Below are positions 1-9,281 of a stretch of DNA of 40,263 nucleotides, one piece after another; positions within the stretch are counted from its first letter, which is position 1, and the number at the start of each line of letters is the position of its first letter. The notes below the pieces were generated by a model that ran no database searches, was not told the DNA's origin, and saw only the letters and a program-made list of their open reading frames with translations. A program made the position numbers and the translations under genes. This stretch comes from a virus. The stretch covers positions 1 to 40,263 of IMG/VR virus record IMGVR_UViG_3300034022_000226. One strand, 5' to 3'.

Positions 1-172
1 AGCTGCGGATAAACTAAAGAATGCAGCAATGACTAAGAAACTAGCCATATTTGATGCATTTGAGATACTGAACAGGATAGAACTAGAAAGAGAAAACATT
101 GACTCAATACGCAATGGAGTAAGTAAAACAGATACAAAACAAGGATTTGCAGAAAGAAGGTCAAAACAATAA
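1..172 (+). CDS. C-terminal end of an upstream gene, possibly terminase small subunit (partial)
   Basis: An open frame enters from the window edge (frame starting at base 2) and runs 56 codons to a TAA at 170-172. The visible part is charged and helical, ending in ...GFAERRSKQ. It overlaps the start of the large terminase frame by 26 bases, which suggests translational coupling. Its place directly before the large terminase makes a small terminase subunit the obvious guess, but no DNA-binding domain is visible in this fragment, so the function is inferred from position only. Confidence 0.5.
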   Translation, partial: AADKLKNAAMTKKLAIFDAFEILNRIELERENIDSIRNGVSKTDTKQGFAERRSKQ

Positions 173-2396
173 TCTATATAGGTTACTTGAAGATTGTATA
201 CCTACAGCCGTTATCACTAACAAGAATAGGGTAAGGTCGTGGTTATATGGGTATAATGACCAATATAATGTAATTGTCATTTCAAAGACAGGACAGATAG
301 GACAAATATTAGATATAGCAGGACTACAAGTAGCCTTGCCTCCAATGCCTGACAAGTGTTTTCAAAGAAACGCATCTAAAAAAGAACAGTATTGGCAACG
401 CCACGAGACTCCAAAAGAACTAGCAAAGATTCAATCAATATTCCAATGGAATGAAAAACCAAAGCAATTTAAAGATCTTTGGGTAGACTATATCGAACAA
501 GAGTTTGATTATAGGGAACAAGGCTTTTGGTTTATGAACAACGGAATGCCTACATACATAACAGGTTCTCATTATATGTACCTGCAGTGGGCAAGTATTG
601 ATGTGGGTTATCCTGACTTTCGTGAAGCCAATAGAATATTTTGGATATTTTGGGAGGCTTGTCGTGCTGACCCAAGATCATTTGGTATGGTGTATTTAAA
701 GATTAGGCGTTCAGGATTCTCTTTTATGTCTTCCTCTGAGTGTGTCAATATAGGAACACTTGCACGTAATGCTCGTATAGGCATATTATCAAAGACAGGA
801 GCAGATGCTAAGAAGATGTTTACAGATAAGGTTGTTCCTATTAATAGTAGACTACCTTTCTTTTTTAAGCCTATTATGGATGGTATGGATAAACCAAAAG
901 CTGAGTTAGCGTACCGCATTCCTGCATCAAAGATTACTAAAAAGAATATGTATGATGCCAATGATAATGATGTTGAAGGTTTAGATACGTCAATAGATTG
1001 GAAGAATACAGAAGACAACTCATATGATGGAGAGAAATTATTATTTTTAGCTTCAGACGAATCTGGAAAATGGACGAAGCCTGTAAACATTAAGGAGAAT
1101 TGGCGTGTAACTAAAACGTGTTTGCGTTTAGGTAGTAAGATTATAGGCAAGTGTATGATGGGATCAACCTCAAATGCATTATCTAAGGGCGGACAAAACT
1201 TTAAAGATATTTATGAAGACTCACGTATAAGCACTCGTAATGCCAATGGTCAGACTAAAAGCGGACTATATGCACTATTCATTCCAATGGAGTGTAATAT
1301 GGAGGGATTTATAGATAGATACGGGATGCCTGTGTTTAAGAAGCCAATAGAGCCTATTCTAGGGGTAGATGGAAATTTTATTAAGAATGGGGCAGTAGAC
1401 TATTGGGAAGCGGAGGTTGAGTCTTTAAAAAGCGATGCAGATGCATTGAATGAGTTTTATCGTCAGTTTCCTAGAACTGAGTCTCACGCATTTAGAGATG
1501 AGAGCAAACAAGCCTTGTTTAACCTTACTAAGATTTATCAACAGATTGACTACAATGACTCAATGATAAAAGACCACTATATGACACGTGGGTCTTTCTA
1601 TTGGAAGGATGGTATAAAGGACACACAGGTTATATGGACCCCTGAACAGCGTGGTAGATTTAACATAAGTTGGTCTCCACCAAAGCATATGCAGAATAAT
1701 GTTCATATAAGAAACGGGATTAAGTATCCCGGAAATGAGCATCTTGGGTCATTTGGATGTGACTCTTATGATATATCAGCAGTGGTTGGAGGACGTGGGT
1801 CTAATGGCGCACTACACGGGATGACCAAGTTTCATATGGATGATGCTCCTGCAAATGAGTTTTTTTTAGAATATGTTGCTCGTCCACAGACGGCAGAGAT
1901 TTTCTTTGAAGAAGTATTAATGGCTTGTGTGTTCTACGGAATGCCTATCTTAGTAGAAAATAACAAGCCAAGACTTTTATATCACATTAAAAATAGAGGA
2001 TATAGGGGGTTTAGTTTAAACCGACCTGATAAGCAATTAATGAAGCTATCAAAGACAGAACGTGAACTTGGGGGTATCCCTAACTCATCAGAAGATGTAA
2101 AACAGGCACACGCATCGGCTATTGAGTCTTATATAGAGAAGTTTGTAGGAATGGATTTAGAAGCAAAGTATAGAGACCCTGAAGAAATGGGAACTATGCC
2201 ATTTACAAGAACACTAGAAGATTGGGCAAGGTTTGATATTAATGATAGGACAAGGTTCGATGCATCTATTAGTTCAGGACTATGCATAATGGCAAATCAG
2301 AAACATATGTATATGCCTGAGAAAAAAGAGTCGAAATTAATTATTAACTTCGCCAAGTATACAAATGATGGAACAACAAGTCAATTGATGAGATGA
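147..2396 (+). CDS. terL: Terminase large subunit (packaging ATPase and nuclease)
   Basis: Motor that pumps DNA into the prohead and cuts the concatemer. The 749-aa length suits a two-domain terminase. The ATPase part shows a degenerate Walker A region (LKIRRSGFSF, about residues 184-193), a Walker B (LLFLASDE, 298-305, ending in D304-E305) and a likely coupling motif GSTSNALSKGG (339-349). The RNase H-type nuclease part shows acidic positions in GCDSYD (D539, D542) and LVENN (E604). The start is uncertain: the frame has no ATG before Met67 (base 345), and the N-terminal extension needs a TTG at 147, just behind an AAGGA. The stop overlaps the portal start as ATGA, so the two are coupled. The order TerL-portal-capsid is standard. 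Confidence 0.9.
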   Translation: MQKEGQNNNLYRLLEDCIPTAVITNKNRVRSWLYGYNDQYNVIVISKTGQIGQILDIAGLQVALPPMPDKCFQRNASKKEQYWQRHETPKELAKIQSIFQWNEKPKQFKDLWVDYIEQEFDYREQGFWFMNNGMPTYITGSHYMYLQWASIDVGYPDFREANRIFWIFWEACRADPRSFGMVYLKIRRSGFSFMSSSECVNIGTLARNARIGILSKTGADAKKMFTDKVVPINSRLPFFFKPIMDGMDKPKAELAYRIPASKITKKNMYDANDNDVEGLDTSIDWKNTEDNSYDGEKLLFLASDESGKWTKPVNIKENWRVTKTCLRLGSKIIGKCMMGSTSNALSKGGQNFKDIYEDSRISTRNANGQTKSGLYALFIPMECNMEGFIDRYGMPVFKKPIEPILGVDGNFIKNGAVDYWEAEVESLKSDADALNEFYRQFPRTESHAFRDESKQALFNLTKIYQQIDYNDSMIKDHYMTRGSFYWKDGIKDTQVIWTPEQRGRFNISWSPPKHMQNNVHIRNGIKYPGNEHLGSFGCDSYDISAVVGGRGSNGALHGMTKFHMDDAPANEFFLEYVARPQTAEIFFEEVLMACVFYGMPILVENNKPRLLYHIKNRGYRGFSLNRPDKQLMKLSKTERELGGIPNSSEDVKQAHASAIESYIEKFVGMDLEAKYRDPEEMGTMPFTRTLEDWARFDINDRTRFDASISSGLCIMANQKHMYMPEKKESKLIINFAKYTNDGTTSQLMR

Positions 2397-4828
2397 AAAA
2401 TATAACAGTATCAATAAACGCAACATCTTTTCCAAGTCAGTTAGTAACTGATGCAGAAAAAGCGTCAAAAGAATTTGGTTTACAAATAGGTCAATCCATA
2501 CAATATGAGTGGTTTTTGAAAGACGGAAGTTCTTGTAGATACTATAGTCAGTGGAGAGATTTTCGTAGAGTAAGACTATATGCACGTGGAGAACAGTCAA
2601 TTGCTAAATATAAAAATGAATTAGCAATAGATGGAGATTTGTCTTATTTAAATTTAGATTGGACTCCTGTTCCTATTATACCTAAGTTTGTTGACATTGT
2701 TGTTAATGGTATGTCAGATAGACTTTTTAAGGTAAAGGCTTACGCACAAGATGCAATGTCTCAATCTAAAAGAAGCAAGTATCAGGATATGGTTGAATCT
2801 CAGATGTTATCTAAAGATATCTTAACAACCATTAAAGAAAAAACAGGGGTAAATGCATTTATGATGGACCCTGATAAGTTGCCTGAGACTGATGAAGAAT
2901 TATCTTTGTATATGCAACTTAACTTCAAACCTGCTCTTGAGATTGCAGAAGAAGAAGCTATTAATACTCTGTTTGATGCCAATCATTATGATGACATTCG
3001 TAAAAGAATAGATTATGATGTAACTGTAATTGGTATTGGAGTAGCAAAACACGAGTTTTTACAAGGATCAGGTGTTAAAATCTCATACGTTGACCCGGCT
3101 AATATTGTTTATAGTTACACTGAAGACCCGTTTTTTAAAGATTGTTTCTATTGGGGAGAGATTAAAACTGTTCCAATACTTGAGTTGATGAAAATTGACC
3201 AATCTTTAACTAAAGAAGATTTACAAGAAGTTACCCAATACAGTCAAGCTTGGTATGATTATTTTAATGTTGCTCAGTTTTATGAGAACAGTATGTTCCA
3301 TAGAGACACGTGTACATTATTATACTTTAACTATAAAACCACTAAAAAGGTAGTATATAAAAAGAAAAACTTTGAAGGTGGTGGCTCTCGTGTAATTGAG
3401 AAAGATGACACTTTTAATCCTCCGGCTGATAAGATGGAAGAGGGGAACTTTGAAAAGATTGAGAAGACAATTGACGTTTGGTATGAAGGTATAATGGTAA
3501 TGGGTACAAGTATGTTACTACAATGGAGACTATCTGAGAATATGGTTCGTCCAAAGTCATCTACTCAACACGCTCTGCCAAACTATGTAGCTTGTGCCCC
3601 ACGTATGTACAAAGGTGTTATCGAGTCTTTATGTCGTAGGATGATACCATTTGCTGACTTAATTCAAATAACTCATTTAAAATTACAACAAGTTATTGCA
3701 CGTACAGTTCCTGATGGTGTATTTATAGACGCAGATGGACTAAGTGAGATTGATTTAGGTACAGGTAACGCATATAATCCTGAAGATGCTTTAAGGTTAT
3801 ACTTCCAAACAGGTAGTGTAATTGGTAGGAGTTTCACTCAAGATGGTGACTTTAATAACGCAAGAGTTCCTATTACTCAGTTAACATCTAACTCAGGAGC
3901 AGCTAAGACTCAGATGCTTATTACCAATATGAACCACTATGTGGATATGATTAGGTCTGTAACAGGACTTAATGAAGCAAGAGATGGTTCTAATCCTGAC
4001 CCTAACTCATTAGTTGGTCTACAGAAACTAGCAGCATTAAACTCAAATACAGCAACAAGGCATATACTTGATGGTTCTTTGTACATATACCGTTCATTAG
4101 CAGAGGCTTTAACTTATAGAATAGGGGACATCTTGCAATATGCTGACTTTAAAGATGAGTTTGCCAATCAGATTGGTAAATACAACGTGTCTATACTAGA
4201 TGAGGTTAAAGACCTTTACATTTATGACTTTGGTATATTTATAGAGATTTCTCCTGATGAAGAGCAAAAGGCACAACTTGAAGGTAATATTCAAATGGCA
4301 TTAGCTAAAGGAGATATTAATCTTGAGGATGCAATTGATATACGTGAGATAAGGAATATCAAACTTGCTAATCAGTTACTCAAGATGAAGAGAATTAAGA
4401 CTCAAGATCGTGAGGAAAAGATGGCAATGCAAAAACAGGCAATGATTGCTCAACAACAATTGAAGTCTCAAGAGATGGCAGGACAAGTTGCAATGCAGAC
4501 AATTGATATGGAAACAAAGTCTAAGATGCAGATAAAACAAGCTGAAATTGCCTTTGATATTCAAAAAATGCAAAAGGAAGCAGAGTTAAAATCTTTTTTA
4601 ATGGCTGAAGAGTTTGGGTATAATCAACAGTTGCGTGGAATGGAAGTTGATAATTTAACGCAAAGAGAACAAAAGAAAGAAGATGCTAAGGCAAGTAGAA
4701 TTAGTCAGCAAAATACAGAGCAATCTAAGTTAATTAATCAAAGAAAGAACAATCTTCCACCAATGAGTTTTGAATCAAATGAAGATAGTTTAGATGGATT
4801 TGACTTGTCTGAATTTTCGCCAAGATAA
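2393..4828 (+). CDS. Portal protein
   Basis: Dodecameric ring at the packaging vertex through which DNA enters and leaves. The 811-aa length fits the long portals of Bacteroidota podoviruses, and phrases such as PVPIIPKFVDIVVNGMSDRL (residues about 93-112) and the segment around YVDPANIVYSYTEDPFFKDC are familiar from that family (memory-based, no search run). The C-terminal third (about residues 650-770) is Gln/Lys/Met-rich and strongly helical, as expected for a portal barrel or crown. It starts by ATGA overlap with the terminase gene. The next gene is the scaffold candidate, so this is the usual packaging-to-capsid order. Confidence 0.85.
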   Translation: MKNITVSINATSFPSQLVTDAEKASKEFGLQIGQSIQYEWFLKDGSSCRYYSQWRDFRRVRLYARGEQSIAKYKNELAIDGDLSYLNLDWTPVPIIPKFVDIVVNGMSDRLFKVKAYAQDAMSQSKRSKYQDMVESQMLSKDILTTIKEKTGVNAFMMDPDKLPETDEELSLYMQLNFKPALEIAEEEAINTLFDANHYDDIRKRIDYDVTVIGIGVAKHEFLQGSGVKISYVDPANIVYSYTEDPFFKDCFYWGEIKTVPILELMKIDQSLTKEDLQEVTQYSQAWYDYFNVAQFYENSMFHRDTCTLLYFNYKTTKKVVYKKKNFEGGGSRVIEKDDTFNPPADKMEEGNFEKIEKTIDVWYEGIMVMGTSMLLQWRLSENMVRPKSSTQHALPNYVACAPRMYKGVIESLCRRMIPFADLIQITHLKLQQVIARTVPDGVFIDADGLSEIDLGTGNAYNPEDALRLYFQTGSVIGRSFTQDGDFNNARVPITQLTSNSGAAKTQMLITNMNHYVDMIRSVTGLNEARDGSNPDPNSLVGLQKLAALNSNTATRHILDGSLYIYRSLAEALTYRIGDILQYADFKDEFANQIGKYNVSILDEVKDLYIYDFGIFIEISPDEEQKAQLEGNIQMALAKGDINLEDAIDIREIRNIKLANQLLKMKRIKTQDREEKMAMQKQAMIAQQQLKSQEMAGQVAMQTIDMETKSKMQIKQAEIAFDIQKMQKEAELKSFLMAEEFGYNQQLRGMEVDNLTQREQKKEDAKASRISQQNTEQSKLINQRKNNLPPMSFESNEDSLDGFDLSEFSPR

Positions 4829-4847
4829 AAATATCAAATTTTTTATA

Positions 4848-4855
4848 TATTTTTG
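4848..4855 (+). promoter_or_regulatory. Possible Bacteroidota-type -7 box (TATTTTTG)
   Basis: TATTTTTG matches TAnnTTTG and sits 20 bases before the ATG of the scaffold candidate, in a 47-base gap. No convincing TTTG -33 box lies 19-21 bases upstream, so this is weak. It could allow the scaffold and capsid genes to be expressed above the terminase-portal pair. Confidence 0.35.
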
Positions 4856-4875
4856 TATAAATAAAATCAAATCAA

Positions 4876-5970
4876 ATGGAATATAAAGTAAGATCATTAG
4901 ACGTAATTGAACCAAAAAGTGTTCAAGAAGTAGAAACAGAATTGCTTGACAAACACGAACAGTCATTAAGTAATGTACAACAAGAGATACAATTTGTTGA
5001 AAATAATGTACAAGAAAATGCACCGAATTTAAGTGCTGATTTAAAAGAAGAAGATGTTCTTTCATATATTGGGAAAAGATACAATAAGCAAATAAACTCA
5101 TTTGATGAGTTAATGGCTGAACGTAAAGAAAGTGAAGATTTGCCTGAAGATGTTTCAGCTTATATGAAGTATAAGAAAGAAACAGGACGGGGATTCGATG
5201 ACTTTGTTAAGTTAAAGAAAGATTTTGATTCAATGGACTCTGAACAACTTCTTAAAGATTATCTTATATCTACACAAGAAGGTCTTGATAGTAACGATAT
5301 AGATACATTATTAGAAGATTACAGATTCGATGAAGATATTGACGATGAATTAACTATTAAAAAAGTTAAAATCGCCAAAAAGAAAGTTGTTGCTGAAGCT
5401 AAGAAATACTTCAACTCTCAGAAAGAGAAATACAAAATGCCCCTTGAGTCAAGTGAGGCATTCGTTTCCGATGATGAGAAAGAGATGTACCAAAGTTATA
5501 AGCAATATACCAAACAAGCAAAGACAATAGAAGAAGAGAACACACGTAAGCGTCAATGGTTTGACCAAAAGACAAATGATGTATTTGACAACGAGTTCAA
5601 AGGTTTTGAGTTCAATGTTAATAACAAAAAAGTTACGTTTGCTCCCGGTGATGCCTCTGAGTTAAAGAAGAACCAATCAACTCCACAAAACTTTATAAAC
5701 AAGTTTTTAGATGAGCAAGGTTTAATGAAAGACGCTGCAGGTTATCATAGATCACTGTCAATAGCAATGAACCCTGACAAGTTTGCTAAGTTCTTTTATG
5801 AACAAGGATTGTCTGATGCCACTGAAGATGTTATGCGTAAAACCAAAAACATTAATATGTCAGAGCGGAGAGCACCTGAAGTTAGCAAAACTACAGACGG
5901 AATGCAGGTTAAAGCGATAAACCCTGACTCAGGACGAAATCTGAGGATTCGCAGTATAAAAAAGATTTAA
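4876..5970 (+). CDS. Putative capsid scaffolding protein
   Basis: Not recognised by a motif. The 364-aa product is very acidic and helical in its first two thirds (many E/D/K, no Cys) and ends in a basic tail (RNLRIRSIKKI). An acidic helical body with a basic C-terminal capsid-binding tail is the usual shape of a scaffold, and its place between portal and major capsid genes is the standard scaffold position. No Ser-His protease signature is seen. The leader AAATCAAATCAA precedes the ATG, as in several genes of this phage. Function is inferred from position and composition. Confidence 0.6.
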   Translation: MEYKVRSLDVIEPKSVQEVETELLDKHEQSLSNVQQEIQFVENNVQENAPNLSADLKEEDVLSYIGKRYNKQINSFDELMAERKESEDLPEDVSAYMKYKKETGRGFDDFVKLKKDFDSMDSEQLLKDYLISTQEGLDSNDIDTLLEDYRFDEDIDDELTIKKVKIAKKKVVAEAKKYFNSQKEKYKMPLESSEAFVSDDEKEMYQSYKQYTKQAKTIEEENTRKRQWFDQKTNDVFDNEFKGFEFNVNNKKVTFAPGDASELKKNQSTPQNFINKFLDEQGLMKDAAGYHRSLSIAMNPDKFAKFFYEQGLSDATEDVMRKTKNINMSERRAPEVSKTTDGMQVKAINPDSGRNLRIRSIKKI

Positions 5971-5991
5971 AAACATTTAAAAATTAAAAAA

Positions 5992-7410
5992 ATGGCAAGT
6001 GCATTATTAAACAATCCTACCTACGCCCTGCAGCCTTCTGCAGAACAGGTGGCATTGCAAACAAACTACATTACCAACTTTAACTTCTTGAATCAGTATC
6101 TACCTGATACTTATGAGAAAGAATTTGAGCGTTATGGTAACAGGACAATCGCATCTTTTCTACGTATGGTAGGAGCAGAGATGCCGTCTAACTCTGACCA
6201 AATTAAATGGGCAGAACAAGGACGTTTACACATCAAGTACACAAGTTGTACTTCAGCAGCAGCAGCAGCTTCTGCAACAGCAACCTTTACTGTAGCTGAT
6301 AGTGGTGTAACTTACATAGCTATCCGTGTTGGACAGACTTTGATGATTCAAAATAATTCATCAGGTGTTTTTAACAAAGCTATTGTAACTGCAGTAGGTT
6401 CCGCAACAACCTTCACTGTAGCTTATTATGAGACTGCAGGTCAAGCATTTGCAGTATCTACAGCTTGTACTGTATTCATTTATGGTTCTGAGTTTAAAAA
6501 AGGAACTAACGGAATGGTTGGTTCATTGGAATCAGAAGATGATATCTACAGCAATAACCCTATTATCATTAAAGATAAGTATGCGGTTAATGGTTCTGAT
6601 ATGGCTCAAATTGGATGGGTTGAAGTTACAACTGAGAATGGTGCTACAGGATACTTGTGGTACTTGAAATCAGAGCACGAAACTCGTCTTCGTTTTGAAG
6701 ATTATCTTGAAACCTCAATGATTGAAGCAGTTCCTGCTGCAGCTTCTTCCGGTGCTGCAACTGCAGGTTACATTGGATCTGAAGGTATTTTCTACGTAGT
6801 AAATGCTCGTGGTAACGTATGGGGTGGTGGTACTCCAACAACTTTGTCTGATTGGGATTCTATCGTTTCTCGTTTGGATAAGCAAGGTGCTATTGAAGAA
6901 AACGTAGTATTTGTTAATCGTGGTCTTAGTTTTGATATTGACAATATGTTAGCTACATTGAATGGTTACGCTACAAGCGGAGCTGCTAATGCTGCATCTT
7001 ATGGTCTTTTTGATAACGATGTTGATATGGCGTTAAATTTAGGTTTCTCAGGTTTCCGTAGAGGTTATGATTTCTACAAAACTGATTGGAAATACTTAAA
7101 CGATCCAACAATGCGTGGTGGTTTGAGTAGTGCTGCTGCAACTGCAACAGGTACTATTACAGGTTTGATGGTTCCTGCAGGTTCTACCTCAGTTTACGAT
7201 CAGATTATGGGCAAGAATGCTAAACGTCCTTTCTTACACGTTAGATATCGTGCTTCTGAAGCTGAAGATCGTCGGTATAAGACTTGGATTACAGGTTCTG
7301 CCGGTGGAGCTGCTACTAGCGACTTGGATGCAATGGAGGTTAACTTCCTTTCTGAGCGTTGTGTATGTACTCTTGGAGCAAATAACTTTGTATTGTTCCG
7401 TTACGGATAG
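5992..7410 (+). CDS. Major capsid protein
   Basis: 472-aa shell protein. The N-terminal segment (NQYLPDTYEKEFERYGNR, then IASFLRMVGAEMPSNSDQI, residues about 35-71) and the C-terminal end (MEVNFLSERCVCTLGANNFV, then LFRYG) are typical of HK97-fold capsid proteins of crAss-like and related Bacteroidota phages; this is a memory-based match. An Ala/Thr/Val-rich stretch (about residues 80-165) reads as a beta-rich insertion domain. Usage of GCT, GGT and CGT codons is stronger than in neighbours, as in highly expressed genes. It is preceded by a 21-base A-rich leader and followed 17 bases after the stop by a strong intrinsic terminator, so its transcript can end on its own. Confidence 0.85.
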   Translation: MASALLNNPTYALQPSAEQVALQTNYITNFNFLNQYLPDTYEKEFERYGNRTIASFLRMVGAEMPSNSDQIKWAEQGRLHIKYTSCTSAAAAASATATFTVADSGVTYIAIRVGQTLMIQNNSSGVFNKAIVTAVGSATTFTVAYYETAGQAFAVSTACTVFIYGSEFKKGTNGMVGSLESEDDIYSNNPIIIKDKYAVNGSDMAQIGWVEVTTENGATGYLWYLKSEHETRLRFEDYLETSMIEAVPAAASSGAATAGYIGSEGIFYVVNARGNVWGGGTPTTLSDWDSIVSRLDKQGAIEENVVFVNRGLSFDIDNMLATLNGYATSGAANAASYGLFDNDVDMALNLGFSGFRRGYDFYKTDWKYLNDPTMRGGLSSAAATATGTITGLMVPAGSTSVYDQIMGKNAKRPFLHVRYRASEAEDRRYKTWITGSAGGAATSDLDAMEVNFLSERCVCTLGANNFVLFRYG

Positions 7411-7427
7411 TCAAAGAAGGTCAATAT

Positions 7428-7459
7428 GGAGGGTGTCTTTAAAGACACTCTCCTTTTTT
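7428..7459 (+). terminator. Intrinsic terminator after the capsid gene
   Basis: A hairpin with arms GGAGGGTGTCTT and AAGACACTCTCC (one G-T pair) is followed directly by TTTTTT at 7454-7459. It begins 18 bases after the capsid TAG. Its upper stem is one of five copies of the palindrome GTGTCTTTRAAGACAC (7433-7448). Confidence 0.85.
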
Positions 7460-7481
7460 AAATCAAATTAAATTAAATAAA

Positions 7482-8225
7482 ATGGCAAAAGCTACAGGAA
7501 GTACAGATAAATTATATAAATTAAAAGGTGGAAACCCTCTTTCTTACACATTAGCATCAAGGAATCACCCTCGTTTTCCACTAATGTGGTTTGATGAGAA
7601 GAACAACCAAAATCGTGCTTTAAGGTATTCAGTAAACCAAAAGTCTCCTTTTGAGGATGAACAAGATGGGAATGCTATTATTGAGCCGATTATATTTGAA
7701 GATGGATTTTTAAGAGTACCAAGAACAAATCCTGTTTTACAACAGTTTTTACATTACCATCCATTGAATGGCAACATATTTATGGAGGTAGATAAAGAGA
7801 AAGATGCAAGTACAGAGGTTGAGGACTTGAATATAGAAGTAGATGCTCTAGTTGAAGCTCGTCAGCTTACACTTGACCAAATTGAGACATTAACAAGAGT
7901 TTTATTTGGAAAAGACCCATCAACAGTATCAACTGCTGAGTTAAGAAGGGATATTTTGGTGTATGCTAAAACAGACCCTAAAGGATTTTTGAATGTATTA
8001 AACGATCCTGAGTTGAGATTTCAAGCTAAAGTTCGTTTATTCTTTGAAAATAAATTATTAATATTAAGAAATTCAGAGAAAGAAGTATGGTTTAATACCA
8101 TTACCAATAAAAAGAAAATGTTGTCAGTTCCGTTTGGAGAAGACCCATACGATATGGTTGCCCACTTCTTGCAAAGCGATGAAGGATTGGACTCACTGAA
8201 GATGCTTGAATCATCTTTAGCCTAG
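7482..8225 (+). CDS. Capsid-adjacent virion protein of unknown role
   Basis: 247 aa, not recognised by name. The N-terminal part (KLKGGNPLSYTLASRNHPRF) is followed by a basic/aromatic segment and an acidic linker (about residues 105-125), then a helical domain. It carries no enzyme motif, signal peptide or membrane segment. It lies between two intrinsic terminators, one after the capsid gene and one after itself, so it probably relies on read-through from the capsid transcript or on an unseen promoter. The position suggests a capsid accessory or head-completion protein; that is inference. Confidence 0.7.
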   Translation: MAKATGSTDKLYKLKGGNPLSYTLASRNHPRFPLMWFDEKNNQNRALRYSVNQKSPFEDEQDGNAIIEPIIFEDGFLRVPRTNPVLQQFLHYHPLNGNIFMEVDKEKDASTEVEDLNIEVDALVEARQLTLDQIETLTRVLFGKDPSTVSTAELRRDILVYAKTDPKGFLNVLNDPELRFQAKVRLFFENKLLILRNSEKEVWFNTITNKKKMLSVPFGEDPYDMVAHFLQSDEGLDSLKMLESSLA

Positions 8226-8260
8226 TAGATTCTTGATTTTTGATTGATTAGTGATTAAAG

Positions 8261-8292
8261 AAGGGGGCACTTATTGTGTCCTCTTTTTTTTA
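8261..8292 (+). terminator. Intrinsic terminator after the 247-aa gene
   Basis: Stem AGGGGGCAC / GTGTCCTCT with a TTATT loop and two G-T pairs, followed by a run of T from 8284. It lies about 35 bases after the TAG and directly before a promoter-like site. Confidence 0.75.
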
Positions 8293-8302
8293 TGTATATT
8301 TG
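8274..8302 (+). promoter_or_regulatory. Bacteroidota-type promoter (TTG ... TATATTTG)
   Basis: TATATTTG at 8295-8302 fits TAnnTTTG exactly and lies 14 bases before the ATG at 8317. A TTG at 8274-8276 is 18 bases upstream, slightly shorter than the usual 19-21. Because a terminator stands immediately upstream, the neck and tail genes beyond need a new start, which supports this call. Confidence 0.55.
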
Positions 8303-8316
8303 TAAAAAAAGAACTA

Positions 8317-9267
8317 ATGATAAATGGAGTAAGAAATGCTGTTTTATCAGTACTTAATAAAAATAATTACGGATATATATCTCCTTCTGATTTTAATTTG
8401 TTTGCAAATAATTCTCAAATGGAGATTTATGAAGAATATTTTAGTAGTTATAATAAAGTTATAAATGCTGAAAATACTCGTACATCAGGTGTAGAATATG
8501 CTGATATGGAACAACCCATTGCAGAGGTTTTAGAATATTTTTTAAGGACAGATTATTTATCAAAAATTTCTGCTAATAAATTCTCAATGCCAACACCAAC
8601 CACTACAGGATATAATACATATATGTTGTTGGATGTTAAATGTAAACCTGTTATTCTTAAAACAGGTACAAATACAAGTGTAGTTTCTTTACAATTAGTT
8701 GATAGTACTGCATTATTTACTACATATGGTATTGCTGCAGGAGATGTTGTAACTAATTTAACTACAGGGTTAGTATCTACAGTAGTTTCTGTAGTAAGTA
8801 ATACAGTTTTATCATTAGATTCAAATATATTTTTAGCATCAGGTAATTCCTATGTTATTATTTCTTCCGCTACTATTGTTCAAACAGAAAAAGTAAATAA
8901 TTCAAAACTTGGGTTATTGGTTAATTCCAATTTAACTGTTCCAACAATTGAGTTCCCTGTTTATGGACTACAAGGTTCAGAGTTAACTTTTTATCCTGTT
9001 ACTATAACCAATAAGGGTCAAGTAGAAGCAACTTATTTTAGGTATCCGGAAGTACCAAAATGGACTTATATCTCATTAGCTAATGGTGAACCTGTATTTG
9101 ACCAATCTCAACCTGATTATAAAGACTTTGAGTTACCTATTGAAGATGAGTATAAATTAGTAACTAAGATACTTGAGTATTGTGGTATGTCAATTAGAGA
9201 AATAGAAGTTACTCAGTTTGGGTTAGGTCAAGAACAAGCTCAAAAGCCTACATTTAGTATGCAATAA
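8317..9267 (+). CDS. Putative head-tail connector (ring/neck) protein
   Basis: 316 aa starting MINGVRNAVLSVLNKNNYGY. I chose the ATG at 8317. An in-frame GTG at 8251 would give 22 more residues, but those codons run through the terminator hairpin and the promoter, so they are not coding. The N-terminal helical part is followed by a Thr/Val/Ser-rich beta insertion (about residues 110-190) and a C-terminal segment (QSQPDYKDFELPIEDEYKLV). The arrangement before a gp4-like adaptor gene suggests a ring or connector component; the exact role is inferred. Confidence 0.6.
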   Translation: MINGVRNAVLSVLNKNNYGYISPSDFNLFANNSQMEIYEEYFSSYNKVINAENTRTSGVEYADMEQPIAEVLEYFLRTDYLSKISANKFSMPTPTTTGYNTYMLLDVKCKPVILKTGTNTSVVSLQLVDSTALFTTYGIAAGDVVTNLTTGLVSTVVSVVSNTVLSLDSNIFLASGNSYVIISSATIVQTEKVNNSKLGLLVNSNLTVPTIEFPVYGLQGSELTFYPVTITNKGQVEATYFRYPEVPKWTYISLANGEPVFDQSQPDYKDFELPIEDEYKLVTKILEYCGMSIREIEVTQFGLGQEQAQKPTFSMQ

Positions 9268-9281
9268 TAAAATTTTAAAAG

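Noticed and set aside
608-1150. 180-aa open frame on the minus strand
   Set aside because: Fully antisense to the well-supported terminase gene; its sequence looks like a reverse-frame shadow.
8251-8316. GTG start extending the 316-aa protein
   Set aside because: The added codons read through a terminator hairpin, its T-run and a promoter box; the ATG at 8317 is preferred.
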